The notes under the pieces are model-generated. The model was not told where the DNA came from and made no database searches. It saw only the letters and a list, made by a program, of their open reading frames with translations. A program made the translations under genes and the position numbers. A stretch of DNA of 64,000 bases from AP-15 sp963799085 (GTDB lineage Bacteria > Pseudomonadota > Alphaproteobacteria > ATCC43930 > CGMCC-115725): contig CAWCWA010000021.1 in assembly GCA_963799085.1 (NCBI GenBank), positions 186,001-250,000 of the forward strand, written 5' to 3'. Of this stretch, positions 27,278 through 36,475 are shown piece after piece (the first letter of the stretch is position 1; each line of letters starts with the position of its first letter).

Positions 27278-27925
27278 TCAGCCGAAGCCGCGTTTGCGTT
27301 CGAGGGCGGTGCGGCGTCGATAGCTTTCGACGTTCATTTCGAAGATCGTAGCGTGGTGGACCAGGCGATCGACGACGGCCAGCGTCATCGCTTGGTCGGG
27401 GAAGATCTTTCCCCATTTGCCGAACGGCTGGTTGGCGGTGACCAGCAGGGATCGCCGCTCGTATCGGGCGCCGATCAGCTCGAACAGGACGCCGGTCTCG
27501 GCCTGATCCTTGGTGACATAGGCGAGGTCGTCGAGGAGGGCGAAGCCGAGCGCTGCCGCCAAGTGACTCTTGCCGGTGCCGGGCGGCCCGAACAGGATCA
27601 GATTGGCGCCCTTGTGCAACCAGGCATCGCCAGCGGCGAGCGCCATGACCTGGGCCTTGCTAACGATGGGTATGGCTTCGAAGTCGAAGGTGTCGAGGGT
27701 CTTGCCCGGTGGCAGGCGGGCTTCGGCGAGATGACGTTCGATGCGGCGGCGAACGCGCTCGGCCATTTCGTGCTCGGCAAGGGCGGCCAGAAAGCGTGCC
27801 GCCGGCCAGCCTTCCTTGTCGGCCTGGGCAGCCAGCGCCGCCCAGACGTGTTTGACGGCCGGTAGGCGCAGCTCGGCGAGAAGCAGCTCGACGCGGGCGG
27901 TGTCGATCGGGTCGGCGGCCTTCAT
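27278..27925 (-). pseudogene. istB: IstB (IS21 ATPase) with internal in-frame deletion
   Basis: A 215-residue IstB-like helper ATPase. N-terminal helices TARVELLLAELRLPAVKHVW, then ANLILFGPPGTGKSHLAAAL (Walker A). Straight after GFALLDDLAYVTKDQAETG the sequence jumps to the Walker B region, so about 35-40 residues present in normal IstB (about 250 residues) are missing. The rest is intact: RRSLLVTANQPFGKWGKIFP and VDRLVHHATIFEMNVESYRR. The join keeps the frame open, but the ATPase core is broken. Its start overlaps the stop of the istA remnant by 4 nt, as in intact IS21. Confidence 0.82.
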
Positions 27926-28500
27926 GCGGCACCTCCCGCCCGGACGATGCCGAGTTCGTCATAGAGATGCAGCGGCGTCAGTTCGACGGTGATGTCGGGA
28001 ATGGCAGCGGCGGGGGCGAAGCGTCGCGCGAGGAGGTCGAGATCAGGCAGCCTGCCGGCAGCGAGATCGGTGTCGATGATGTCGGCCAGTTCGGCCTCGC
28101 AGGCGCGGTCGTGCGCCAGCGCCAGCAATCCGACGATGGTGCGGCACGCTCGCTTCTCGCCGTCGGCCACCAACAGCGCCTCGAACGCGCGCTGGTAGGC
28201 GCGGCGGGGAAAGAGCGGGCGCGCGGCCGAGCGCCCACAGCGCGTTCTGCAACCCCTCGGCCAGCGCCACGAAGCCTCTCGCCGCCGAGCACGACATGCG
28301 CGTGCTCCCAACCCGAGAAGGCCAGGCGGAAATGGTAGAGCCGGGATCGAGCGCCGAGCCTGCGTGCGGATTCCGATGATGGCGCAGCTCGGTAAAATCG
28401 GACAAGCCGAGCCGGCCCAGCGGGTGCTCCGCCGGAAGATGACGTCCTGCTCGGCGCCATGCAGCGGCTCGGGCGGCTTCGTCGGTACCATTCGAAGATG
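27922..28500 (-). pseudogene. istA: IstA (IS21 transposase) C-terminal remnant
   Basis: The last 60 residues are readable: YQRAFEALLVADGEKRACRT, IVGLLALAHDRACEAELADI and the terminal TPLHLYDELGIVRAGG. Upstream, shifted frames give VIFRRSTRWAGSACPI and FTELRHHRNPHAGSALDPG-like pieces, so several indels have accumulated. The catalytic DDE region and helix-turn-helix are absent; the fragment breaks off near 28500. Confidence 0.75.
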
Positions 28501-28692
28501 CCCTGGCCCGCGAAGGGTTTCTTGAACCAGTCGGGTTCTCTCCTTGACTCCCCGCTCACCCGGCGAAGCGGGCAGATTTTCTGCGGACGACGAAGAGGCC
28601 GATGGCGGGGATGAGTCTTATACCAATGGAGAAATGCGGCTACCGCAGCGTGATCGCGTGTTCCGCCGGAGGCTACTTCCGGTTGATAGAGG

Positions 28693-29168
28693 TTAATCTG
28701 ACAATGCCGGATCACCGGGCTCCGGTCCGGCAGTGCAATAGAGCATGAGGGCGGAGTCGCGCGCACTGCGGCTGACCACGTGTGCAGCGGATAGCCCACC
28801 CCATCCCTCGCCTGCGTCGGGCGCCATAGACACTCGGCCGCGCGACGGCGTGAGCCCGAACAGGCCGCACTGCGCCGCTGGAATCCGGATCGAGCCGCCG
28901 CCGTTGGTTGCATGCGCCACAGGCAGGATGCCCGCCCAAACCACTGCAGCTGCGCCTCCGGAGGAGCCTCCCAGCGAGTATTCGAGATTCCACGGATTGT
29001 GGCAGGACCCGTAGAGCCGCGGCTCGGTATTCGGGTTGAGGCCGAACTCGGGGCTCGAGCTGCGCGTTATGAACACGAGGCCGGCCGTCTTGCAGCGCGT
29101 CACATAGGCGGTTTCGTGATCGGCAACAAAAAACCCTTGAACAGGCTGCTCCCGAAGGTCGCCGGCTG
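28693..29168 (-). pseudogene. Amidase-signature enzyme, internal fragment
   Basis: About 155 residues from the middle of an amidase (GatA-like family, normally 450-500 residues). It starts mid-gene with VADHETAYVTRCKTAGLVFI, has the family signature YSLGGSSGGAAAVVWAGILP with the catalytic cis-Ser region, and HATNGGGSIRIPAAQCGLFG plus LTPSRGRVS. The frame ends at a stop near 28693 before the C-terminal half, and similarity stops near 29168. Both ends are lost, probably through IS activity in this region. Confidence 0.8.
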
Positions 29169-29192
29169 AACGCCGTCCGTTGCTCGCGAGCG

Positions 29193-30377
29193 TTAGTAGG
29201 GTTCGCCAACGAAGATGAACGTCGTGCCAGTGACGATCGGGGCGCTGGCGCCGACGAACGACACGTTGGCGTTCTTGACCTGTCGCGAGCCGGCGCGGCC
29301 CGAGGCCTGCAGCGCGCCTTCGATGATGTGCCAGAGGCCGTGGATGCGGCCGGTGCCGAGGCTGCCGCCGAAAGTGTTGAGCGGCAATTCGGCGTCGAGT
29401 TCGATACGGCCGTCCTGGATGAAATCGAGTGCGGTGCCCTCGCCGCAGAAGCCATAGCTTTCGAGGCCGTAGATCACCGAAGCCGAGAAGCCGTCATAGA
29501 TCTGCGCCACGTCGACGTCTTTCGGAGAGAAGCCGGAGCGCTCCCAGGTCAGCTTCGCCGAGCTGCGGCCGCCCTCCATGTAATCGGCGAGGCTGCCGAT
29601 GCGGCCCGCCACCTCGAATTTGAGGCGTTCGCCATAGCCGGCGAGATAGGCCGGCTTGGGCTTCAGGTCGCGCGCCCGCTCGGCCGTCGTCAGCACGATC
29701 GCGACGGCGCCTTGCACCGGGATGTCGCAATCGAAGAGGCAGAACGGATAGGCCACCATGCGCGAATTGAGGTAGTCCTCGCGGGTTAGTTCAACGCCGT
29801 AGAAATAGGCGTGCGGGTTGTGCTGCGCGTGGCGGCGCTGGGTCACCGCGAGTGTCGCCATCTTCTCGCGGTTCTGGTTGTGGCGTTCGAGCCAGCGTGT
29901 ATAGGCGACCGCCATACCCTGCCCCGGGCCGCCAAAACCGTACGGTGCCGTGAATTGCGCCGCACCCGCCGCCATGCCGCTCGGAAGGTTCTGGTAGGTG
30001 CCGCGCGGGTTGTGCATCGCCCGCCACACCACGGCGTATTTGCATACTCCGGCGAGCAAGGCGTTGACCGCCTGCTGCACGGCGCCGCCGATATTCACCG
30101 ATCCGACCTGGATGTGCCAGCTCAGGTTCGGCAGTTTCAGCATCGCCATCATGCAATTGACCGACACGATCGATATGCCGTCGACCTCGGCGTGGCCGGT
30201 GGCCGGCAATTCCGGATATGTTGCCAGACCGTCGATATCGAACATCTCGAGCCCGGAATCGGCGACCGCCTCCTTGACGGCGGTCAGCGCATGTGCGGCG
30301 AGCGGGATCTCGGCCGAGCGCGTGACTTTGGAAAAGCCCACGCCGCTGACCGCCACCTTGCACCGGTTTTCCCACAT
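29193..30377 (-). CDS. Thiolase-family protein
   Basis: A 394-residue thiolase-fold protein of the SCP-x/acetyl-CoA acetyltransferase-like group. Visible parts: KVAVSGVGFSKVTRSAEIPL, SVNCMMAMLKLPNLSWHIQV, the central VDVAQIYDGFSASVIYGLES, and the C-terminal LPLNTFGGSLGTGRIHGLWH (His region) and VGASAPIVTGTTFIF. Such proteins act with a DUF35 OB-fold partner, here at 31016 on the same strand, to cleave beta-keto acyl-CoAs, for example in sterol or aromatic side-chain degradation. The usual nucleophilic Cys context is not obvious (C in VNCMMAM is the candidate). Confidence 0.87.
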   Translation of the reverse strand: MWENRCKVAVSGVGFSKVTRSAEIPLAAHALTAVKEAVADSGLEMFDIDGLATYPELPATGHAEVDGISIVSVNCMMAMLKLPNLSWHIQVGSVNIGGAVQQAVNALLAGVCKYAVVWRAMHNPRGTYQNLPSGMAAGAAQFTAPYGFGGPGQGMAVAYTRWLERHNQNREKMATLAVTQRRHAQHNPHAYFYGVELTREDYLNSRMVAYPFCLFDCDIPVQGAVAIVLTTAERARDLKPKPAYLAGYGERLKFEVAGRIGSLADYMEGGRSSAKLTWERSGFSPKDVDVAQIYDGFSASVIYGLESYGFCGEGTALDFIQDGRIELDAELPLNTFGGSLGTGRIHGLWHIIEGALQASGRAGSRQVKNANVSFVGASAPIVTGTTFIFVGEPY

Positions 30378-30495
30378 GGGCTTCTCCCTCTTACTCGGTC
30401 GCTCGATCAGTAAGCGTGGCGCCGCTCGTCAAGTTGGCTCAGCCGATGGCTAGTCGATCCGTCCGGTGGCTTCCCCATGAAAGTGGGCATTGCCC

Positions 30496-30960
30496 TCACG
30501 GGTCAGATGTACGCCGAGCGAGAAGGCGTGACCGACAAAAGCTCCTCTGCCGAAACCATTGATCCAATGGTCGCAAAAAAATATGGGTACCAACGGGAGT
30601 TAGCACGTCGTCACCGGCCACCGATTGGAAGGTACGTGTGTCGTAATAACGTCCCTGGAAGATCAAATTGCCATCGCGATCGGCGATTTCGCTCCGCCCT
30701 TGGGTATAACCGCTCAAGTGCGACGGCCTTCCGTTCTCATCCCTGACAACAACTTTTTGGCTTAGCTCACCAAACGGTTTCGCCTTTACCGGAAGCTCGG
30801 CTCCGCTCGCGAAGCGCAGAACTGTTTGGAAAGCGATTTCATAATCGCCCTGAACGACATAAGTCGCACCACCTTCTTCCTTGATTACGGGGTTTGGTGG
30901 GCGGACCGTTTCAAACGTCACGACGCAACCGAAGTCGCCCAGCGGTAAGCCTGTCCCCAT
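30496..30960 (-). CDS. Hypothetical protein between thiolase and DUF35 genes
   Basis: 154 residues, no family recognised. Beta-rich pattern (VVTFETVRPPNPVIKEEGG, ATYVVQGDYEIAFQTVLRF, LIFQGRYYDTRTFQS, TPVGTHIFLRPLDQWF), perhaps a lipocalin- or barrel-like binding protein. The last 20 residues, after LDQWF, are basic and unlike the rest, so a frameshift near 30540 may have replaced the true end. Same strand as the thiolase and DUF35 genes, suggesting a shared operon. Confidence 0.5.
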   Translation of the reverse strand: MGTGLPLGDFGCVVTFETVRPPNPVIKEEGGATYVVQGDYEIAFQTVLRFASGAELPVKAKPFGELSQKVVVRDENGRPSHLSGYTQGRSEIADRDGNLIFQGRYYDTRTFQSVAGDDVLTPVGTHIFLRPLDQWFRQRSFCRSRLLARRTSDP

Positions 30961-31015
30961 CTTTCACTCCGCATCGTTCTTCGACCGAGCCAGTTAGACC
31001 GGGTCGTGCTCGGGT

Positions 31016-31456
31016 TTACTCCCCAGGCATCGCTCGGGCGAGGCGGAACTGCGGTAGGGTGATGTCGTCGTTCAATTTCTCGAACACGACCTCGACGCCG
31101 CGGCCGACCTTCGCTTCGGTGTATTCGGCGTCGAGAAGGTTGCCGGCCATCAGGGCGCCTGGGGCGTCGTCGAGCTCGACGATGATGCTGGCGTAGGGCA
31201 CGGCGGAGGCGAAGCGCTTGTCGCCGGTGTGGTACATGATCGTGTAGGCGTAGATCGCGCCCTGGCCGCGCACCGGCTCGAATTTCAAATCGGTTGAAAC
31301 GCATTGCGTGCAGGTCGCGTAGGGCGGATGCTGGAAATGGCCGCAATTCTGGCAGCGCTGCAATTCCAGAACGCCGCGCCTGGCCGCATCCCAGAACGGC
31401 TTCGTCCACTCGTTCGGAACCGGGATCGGCCGGGTCACCTTGCTCCAGTCGCTCAT
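31016..31456 (-). CDS. Zn-ribbon OB-fold protein (DUF35 family)
   Basis: A 146-residue DUF35 protein. The N-terminal rubredoxin-like zinc ribbon has four Cys in ELQRCQNCGHFQHPPYATC and TQC, followed by an OB-fold (QGAIYAYTIMYHTGDKRFAS, YASIIVELDDAPGALMAGNL, VGRGVEVVFEKLND). Proteins of this type form complexes with thiolases or MaoC-type hydratases in acyl-CoA pathways, so the thiolase at 29193 is its likely partner. The start overlaps the upstream gene's stop (TAATG), so translation is coupled. Confidence 0.9.
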   Translation of the reverse strand: MSDWSKVTRPIPVPNEWTKPFWDAARRGVLELQRCQNCGHFQHPPYATCTQCVSTDLKFEPVRGQGAIYAYTIMYHTGDKRFASAVPYASIIVELDDAPGALMAGNLLDAEYTEAKVGRGVEVVFEKLNDDITLPQFRLARAMPGE

Positions 31457-31920
31457 TATTGCCTCACACGATTCCGCAGGTGCGGCGGCAGGGGCATTCG
31501 AGGCAGCAAGGGGTCGCCGCTCGGCTTGACCGGCTGTGAGGCCAAAGCTTCCGATGTCGCCGCGGGCTTATCAAGCTCCTCGGCGACGATCTTCTGTATC
31601 TCGGGAAAACCGGCGGGTGCCGTAAGGCCGAACCGAAAGATTTCCCGGAACGTCTCGGGGTGGTTTCGGATCGCGCCCAACACGGCGGAGCGCATATTCG
31701 GGGCGGGATGCCTGATCGCGCATTCGACCAGATTGGCAACGTCATTGCTGTCGAGGGTTACTTCGGTGCGAGGTTCCGGCTGTATCAGACGGCCTGTTGA
31801 ATTGCCAGTCAGGCGGATTTGCGGCAGCAGCGCGTAGTAATCCCGCGTCAATAGATCATCGCCGGGTTCTACTGTCGCCGGCGCATCCGGATAGCTGCGG
31901 TCGTCTACTCTCACGCGCAT
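31456..31920 (-). CDS. Hypothetical protein coupled to DUF35 gene
   Basis: 154 residues, no recognised family. The middle (EVTLDSNDVANLVECAIRHP, NMRSAVLGAIRNHPETFREI) is helical and the C-terminus proline-rich (LPRMPLPPHLRNRVRQ). It has no signal peptide or membrane helix. Its TAA stop shares a base with the DUF35 ATG. The gene faces away from the CoA-transferase gene, with a divergent promoter region of 160 bp between them. Confidence 0.55.
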   Translation of the reverse strand: MRVRVDDRSYPDAPATVEPGDDLLTRDYYALLPQIRLTGNSTGRLIQPEPRTEVTLDSNDVANLVECAIRHPAPNMRSAVLGAIRNHPETFREIFRFGLTAPAGFPEIQKIVAEELDKPAATSEALASQPVKPSGDPLLPRMPLPPHLRNRVRQ

Positions 31921-32080
31921 CGCTCATTACCTCCGCCCTACGCAATCAACTACCAATAGATGGCCGCAGCACCGGCCGCCCCATCCCGCCCGCCGGCCCC
32001 CGGCTTGACCGCATCGCGCCCGCTGAGGTTATCCTTCCCTAGCGCATTCGGGGCAGCCCGGATCCATTTGAAAGGAGAAT

Positions 32081-34712
32081 GTGTTGGCGAAGCAAGCGGG
32101 GATTGCGGCAGATTCTTTGTCCACGGGGCCGGGCGAGATGATGGGCAATGCCGGGCCGGGAATGCTGGCCGGGCTTCGCGTCGTCGAGATCGCCGACGAG
32201 CGCGCCGAATATGCCGGGCTGTTGCTCGCCGGGCTCGGCGCCGAGGTGATCAAGATCGAGCCGCCCGAGGGCAACGCGACAAGGCGGATCGGCCCGTTCC
32301 TCGAAGACCAGCCGGGCCTGGAACGCTCGCTGTTCTTCTGGAACTACAACCGCAACAAGAAATCGGTCGTGCTCGACCTCCAGACGCCGGCGGGGCGCGA
32401 GCAGATGCTCGGCCTGCTCGGCGGCGCCGACATCCTGTTGGACGCGAGCTGCGGCGCGCTCAACGAGGTGCTGGGGCTCGACCACGTGGCGCTCAACGCG
32501 CGCTTCCCGCAACTCGTCACCGCGCGCATGACGCCGTTCGGCGATGACGGGCCGTGGAAGGACTTCAAGGGCTCGGACCTCATCCACCTCGCCTTGGGCG
32601 GGCCGATGATGAATTGCGGCTACGACCCCGACCCCAATTTCGAATACGACACGCCGCCGATCGCGCCGCAGATCTGGCACGCCTATCACATCGCCGGCGA
32701 GCAGATGGCGACCGGGATCATCGCCGCGCTGATCCATCGCGAGCGCAGTGGCGAGGGCCAGGACGTGTCGGTCGCGATCCACGAGGCGGTGTCGAAGAAC
32801 CCCGAGCAGGACTTGATGTACTGGGTCTGTCGGCGGGTGCCGCTGTGGCGGCTGACCTGCCGCCATGCGTCGGAAGGCCCGAACCACAGCCCGAGCATCT
32901 GCCACACCAAGGACGGGCGCTGGTTCATCACCCATGGAATGGGCGCGCGCGACCTGAAGAACCTCGTGCCGCTGCTTGAGCAAGTACAACGCGCAGGCCG
33001 ATCTGCAGCCGCCGCCGCCCGATACCGATCTCAGGGCGCGACAGGTGCCGGGCACGGCCGGCAGCGACGAGGCGCGTTCGCACATGCTCGATGTCGTGCA
33101 GCGCTTCGTCCGCGCCTGGACGTACAAGGACATGCCGTGGCTGGAGGCGCAGGAAGCGGGCCTCCTCTGGGCGCCGCTGCGCAAGCCGCACGAGAACGCG
33201 CTCGACGAGCACTGGTGGACGCGCAACACCTTCGCCGAGATCGAGCACCCCGAGCTCGGCCGCTCGTTCCCCTACCCGACCAGCAAATGGCTCAGCAACA
33301 AGACGAGCTGGCAGGTCGGCCGCCGCGCCCCGCTGCTCGGCGAGGACACGGAGGCGGTGCTCGGCGAAGCGGCTCGCCGGCCGAGCGTGCCGGCCAGCCC
33401 GCGCATGGTCGAGAACCCGCGCCTCTCGGCGCTGCACAACAAGCCGTTCCCGCTGCAAGGCATCAAGATCTTCGATTTCGCCTGGTTTCTCGCCTCGGCG
33501 GGCGGCACGCGGTTTCTCGCCGCGATGGGCGCGGAGAGCTACAAGGTCGAGTGGAAGGACAACCCCGACACGCGGCTGGCCGGGATGGCGCCGGTCGGCG
33601 GGCGCGCCGCGCGCGACGCGGCAACCGGGCCGCTACCCGGGGTCAAGGACCCCGACATGGGCGGCAATTTCCTCAACAAGAACTCCGGCAAGCGCGGCAT
33701 CTCGCTCAACATCCGCCACCCCAAGGGGCTCGCGATCGCCAAGGACATGATCCGCATCTGCGATGTCGTCGCCGAGGGGTTCTCGCCCGGCGTGCTGCAG
33801 CGGCTGGGGCTCGGCTACGACGTGATGAAGTCGATCCGGCCCGACATCATCTACATCCAGCAATCCGGCATGGGCGCGCACGGCACCTATGGCCGCATGC
33901 GCACGGTCGGCCCGGTCGCCGCAGCGTTCGGCGGCCAGGCCGAGATGTCGGGCCTGCCCGAGCCGGCGATGCCGGTGAGCTGGGGCTACTCGTACCTCGA
34001 CTGGATGGGCGCCTACGGCTACGCGCTGGCGCTGCTCGGCGCGATCTATCACCGCGAGCGCACAGGCGAGGGGCAGTGGATCGACGCCTCGCAATGCGAG
34101 AGCGGCATATTCCTGACCGGGGCGACGATCCTCGACTGGGCGGCCAACGAGCGTGTGTTCCGCCGCTACGGCAACCGCTCGCCCTACAAGCCGGCGGCAC
34201 CACACGGCGCCTATCGCTGCGAGGGCAAGGACCGCTGGATCGCGATCGCCTGCTTCACCGACGCCGAATGGCAGGCGCTGGCGCGTGTCGCCGAGCGCGG
34301 CGACTGGCTCGACGACCGCCGCTTCGCGACGCTCGACAGCCGCATGCAGCACCAGGATGCGCTCGATGCCGCGGTCGAAAGCTGGACCAGCACGCAAGAC
34401 CGCTACGACTGCATGGTGAAATTGCAGAAGGCGGGGGTGCCGGCGGGCGTATGCCAGAACGCCGAGGACCGCGTCGACACCGACCCGCAACTCCGCCACC
34501 TCAAATGGCTGACCGAAGTCACTGGCACCAAAATCGGCACCTGGCCGGTCTACGAAATCCCGATGAAACTGTCGAAGACCCCAGCCTATATCGGCGGACC
34601 GATCAACCGCGGTGCGCCGTGCTATGGCGAGGACAACATGCACGTGCTGACCGAACTCCTCGGCCGCACTGCGAGCGAAGTCGAGCGGCTCGCCGAGGAA
34701 GGCGTCATCTGA
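32081..34712 (+). CDS. Fused two-domain CaiB/BaiF family CoA-transferase, one frameshift
   Basis: About 876 residues with two class III CoA-transferase domains in tandem. Domain 1: LAGLRVVEIADERAEYAGLL, GLGAEVIKIEPPEGNATRRI, FFWNYNRNKKSVVLDLQTP. Domain 2 starts near 33450: LQGIKIFDFAWFLASAGGTR, NKNSGKRGISLNIRHPKGLA, FSPGVLQRLGLGYDVMKSIR, QQSGMGAHGTYGRMRTVGPV. An extra C near 32983 splits the reading frame (LLE|KYNAQADLQPP). The catalytic Asp of such enzymes aligns near the FSPGVLQRLGLGY helices. AAGGAG precedes GTG 32081. Likely moves CoA between an acyl-CoA donor and an organic acid; the adjacent thiolase and DUF35 suggest one pathway. Confidence 0.87.
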
Positions 34713-35334
34713 CGCCTCCACCCCCGACGGCATCGCGCGCTCGCACCAACGAGCACACTGGTCTTCCGGTGCACTCCAACGCCGTCTCGCGGGTCTCTCC
34801 GGAACCGCGTCGACGCAGCACTTGCAGCGAACCCCGCGAATTGTGCCAAGTTTACGCTGGTGTCCGCTGATCACCACAACAGCAGGTGACGCGCGGCTGG
34901 GTCGCTTCGAACAGGGCATCGCCGATCCGGTAACGATCGCCGATGCTCCTGTCTCTACCGGGCGTGAATTCCAGGATGTCGTACCCGCGGAGCCCGCCGA
35001 CTTGGCCTTCGCGCAGCTGCTTCATGCCGACAAAAAGCAATCTGGCCCACCATCGTCGCCGCGCGGATTTGGCGTCGTTCCGGCTGGTGGTTATTAGGCA
35101 AAACTCCAATTCGGCGGGTATGGCCAGACCTCCTCGATTTAAGTTTAATTTAAGTGTAATCAAAAAGCGGCGGCGGTTCTTTGGTTGGTCGATTATCCCG
35201 GCTGAGGTGTGATCGAACTCACATATTCTCTGCTTGCCGTGTCGCTATATTAACCCTCGCCGAGACTTTCCATCGTATGCCGGAAGCGCTCGGGCCGACG
35301 CAAAATTATGCCGAACTCTTCGAGGGAGCGATCA
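34713..35334. other. Intergenic region with possible MOSC remnant
   Basis: 620 bp. The left half contains the possible MOSC fragment (34855-35013). The right half is AT-rich (TTTAAGTTTAATTTAAGTG near 35140) and probably carries the promoter of the next gene. Confidence 0.4.
34855..35013 (-). pseudogene. Possible MOSC-domain protein fragment
   Basis: In one minus frame the peptide DRSIGDRYRIGDALFEATQP followed by RVTC resembles the end of MOSC domains (IGDRYRIG and the TQPR-x-x-C motif, whose Cys is the sulfur-carrying residue). Nothing else of the roughly 200-residue domain is readable. A short decayed fragment is the best reading. Confidence 0.35.
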
Positions 35335-36051
35335 ATGCCACAAATTGCCGTGATCAATGAGTCGACCGTCATCACCGACGCCGAGGTGCAAAGCATGCTG
35401 GCCGCGTTCGACCAGCAATGGAACAAGGATCTGGTCCCGGTCTGGGGTGTGGACGCGGCGACCTTCCATTTTACTCCCAAGGGACAGACGCCGGCCGTGG
35501 GCAGCTGGTGGCTGGCGTTTTTTGACAACAGCGACCAGGCCGGGGCCTTGGCCTATCACGACCTGACCAATGAAGGCCTACCAATCTCGAAGGTCTTTGT
35601 CAGAACCTTGCAGGCGGACAACGCCAGCGTCAGCGTCGGCGCCACGCACGAATTGTGCGAAATGGCGGTCGATCCGTGGCTCAACAGCGCCTATCAGGAT
35701 CGGCACGGGGTGTTCTGGGCCGGCGAGGTCTGCGACCCGGTCGAGAGCGACGAATACGGTTACATGATCGGCAACGTGCTGGTGACCGATTTCATCACCC
35801 CGAACTGGTTCGGGCATCAGCATTCGCAGAGCGATATCGACCTCAAGGGCCATGCGCACAAGGCCTTCGAGGTGTTGAGCGGCGGCTACGCGCAGAAATT
35901 CGATCCGCGCCACGGCTGGACGCAGGTCACCGGGTCGAAAATGATGGGCACGAGGCGGGCCGACGCCGCCCACGGCTCTCGTCGCGAACGCCGCGCCCGC
36001 CAGCGTCCGGACTGGCGGAACAGCGACGTAAATTTCACAGGCCGCCGCTAA
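35335..36051 (+). CDS. Unknown protein with HELCEM motif (putative metallopeptidase-like)
   Basis: 238 residues from ATG 35335, chosen for GAGGGAG 6 nt upstream. The conserved-looking core is SVGATHELCEMAVDPWLNSA, reminiscent of proteins with an S/T-H-E-x-x-E-M-x-x-D-P motif whose His and Glu could bind zinc, though it is not a classical HExxH. Other parts: FDNSDQAGALAYHDLTNEG, FWAGEVCDPVESDEYGYM and DFITPNWFGHQHSQ. There is no signal peptide. The last 40 residues are strongly basic and Arg-rich, unlike the body. Flanked by long gene-free stretches. Function unknown. Confidence 0.6.
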   Translation: MPQIAVINESTVITDAEVQSMLAAFDQQWNKDLVPVWGVDAATFHFTPKGQTPAVGSWWLAFFDNSDQAGALAYHDLTNEGLPISKVFVRTLQADNASVSVGATHELCEMAVDPWLNSAYQDRHGVFWAGEVCDPVESDEYGYMIGNVLVTDFITPNWFGHQHSQSDIDLKGHAHKAFEVLSGGYAQKFDPRHGWTQVTGSKMMGTRRADAAHGSRRERRARQRPDWRNSDVNFTGRR

Positions 36052-36475
36052 AGCGGGTTGGGCGCGGGCGGCGAGCGAAACCAAACGCGCCGGTCGTCGG
36101 AGAATCCCCGTTTGCAGCAGGAGCGGGTCTTCTTTTTGTCCGCTAACGCCGATCCTCCGCCCGGTGGCGACCGAGCCGGCCGGAGCAGCAAATAACCCGG
36201 CCAAGATGGAACCTGCAGCGCGGCGATCAGGATGCCCTCGCATCCTGGTCGCCGCGCGACATCGCCGAATGAGCGGCGACGAGCCCAAGGAGCTGGCGCT
36301 CGTCTCCTTTCATCCTCTCGCCGCCATGGCACGACGCGCCCGGGAAGAAAGCTCGCCCCGCTCCCTGCCGATGCGACTCTCAATCTCCGCCATGTAGGTT
36401 GGAATCCGACTCCCTCAGCGTAAGCGTCCGGCCTGAACCGGCGTGGCGAGGGTGGTTCGGGCGAGGGCGCTGAGG
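36052..36475. other. Intergenic region left of IS5
   Basis: About 420 bp; no gene supported. Short open frames here have no family resemblance. Confidence 0.4.

Noticed and set aside
28560..28690. Possible short PEP-CTERM-like tail (IPAIGLFVVRRK) on the minus strand
   Set aside because: Only the hydrophobic and basic parts are seen, with no upstream protein or PEP motif, in the middle of IS remnants.
33633..34919. 428-codon minus-strand frame opposite the CoA-transferase
   Set aside because: Antisense shadow; no recognisable domain.
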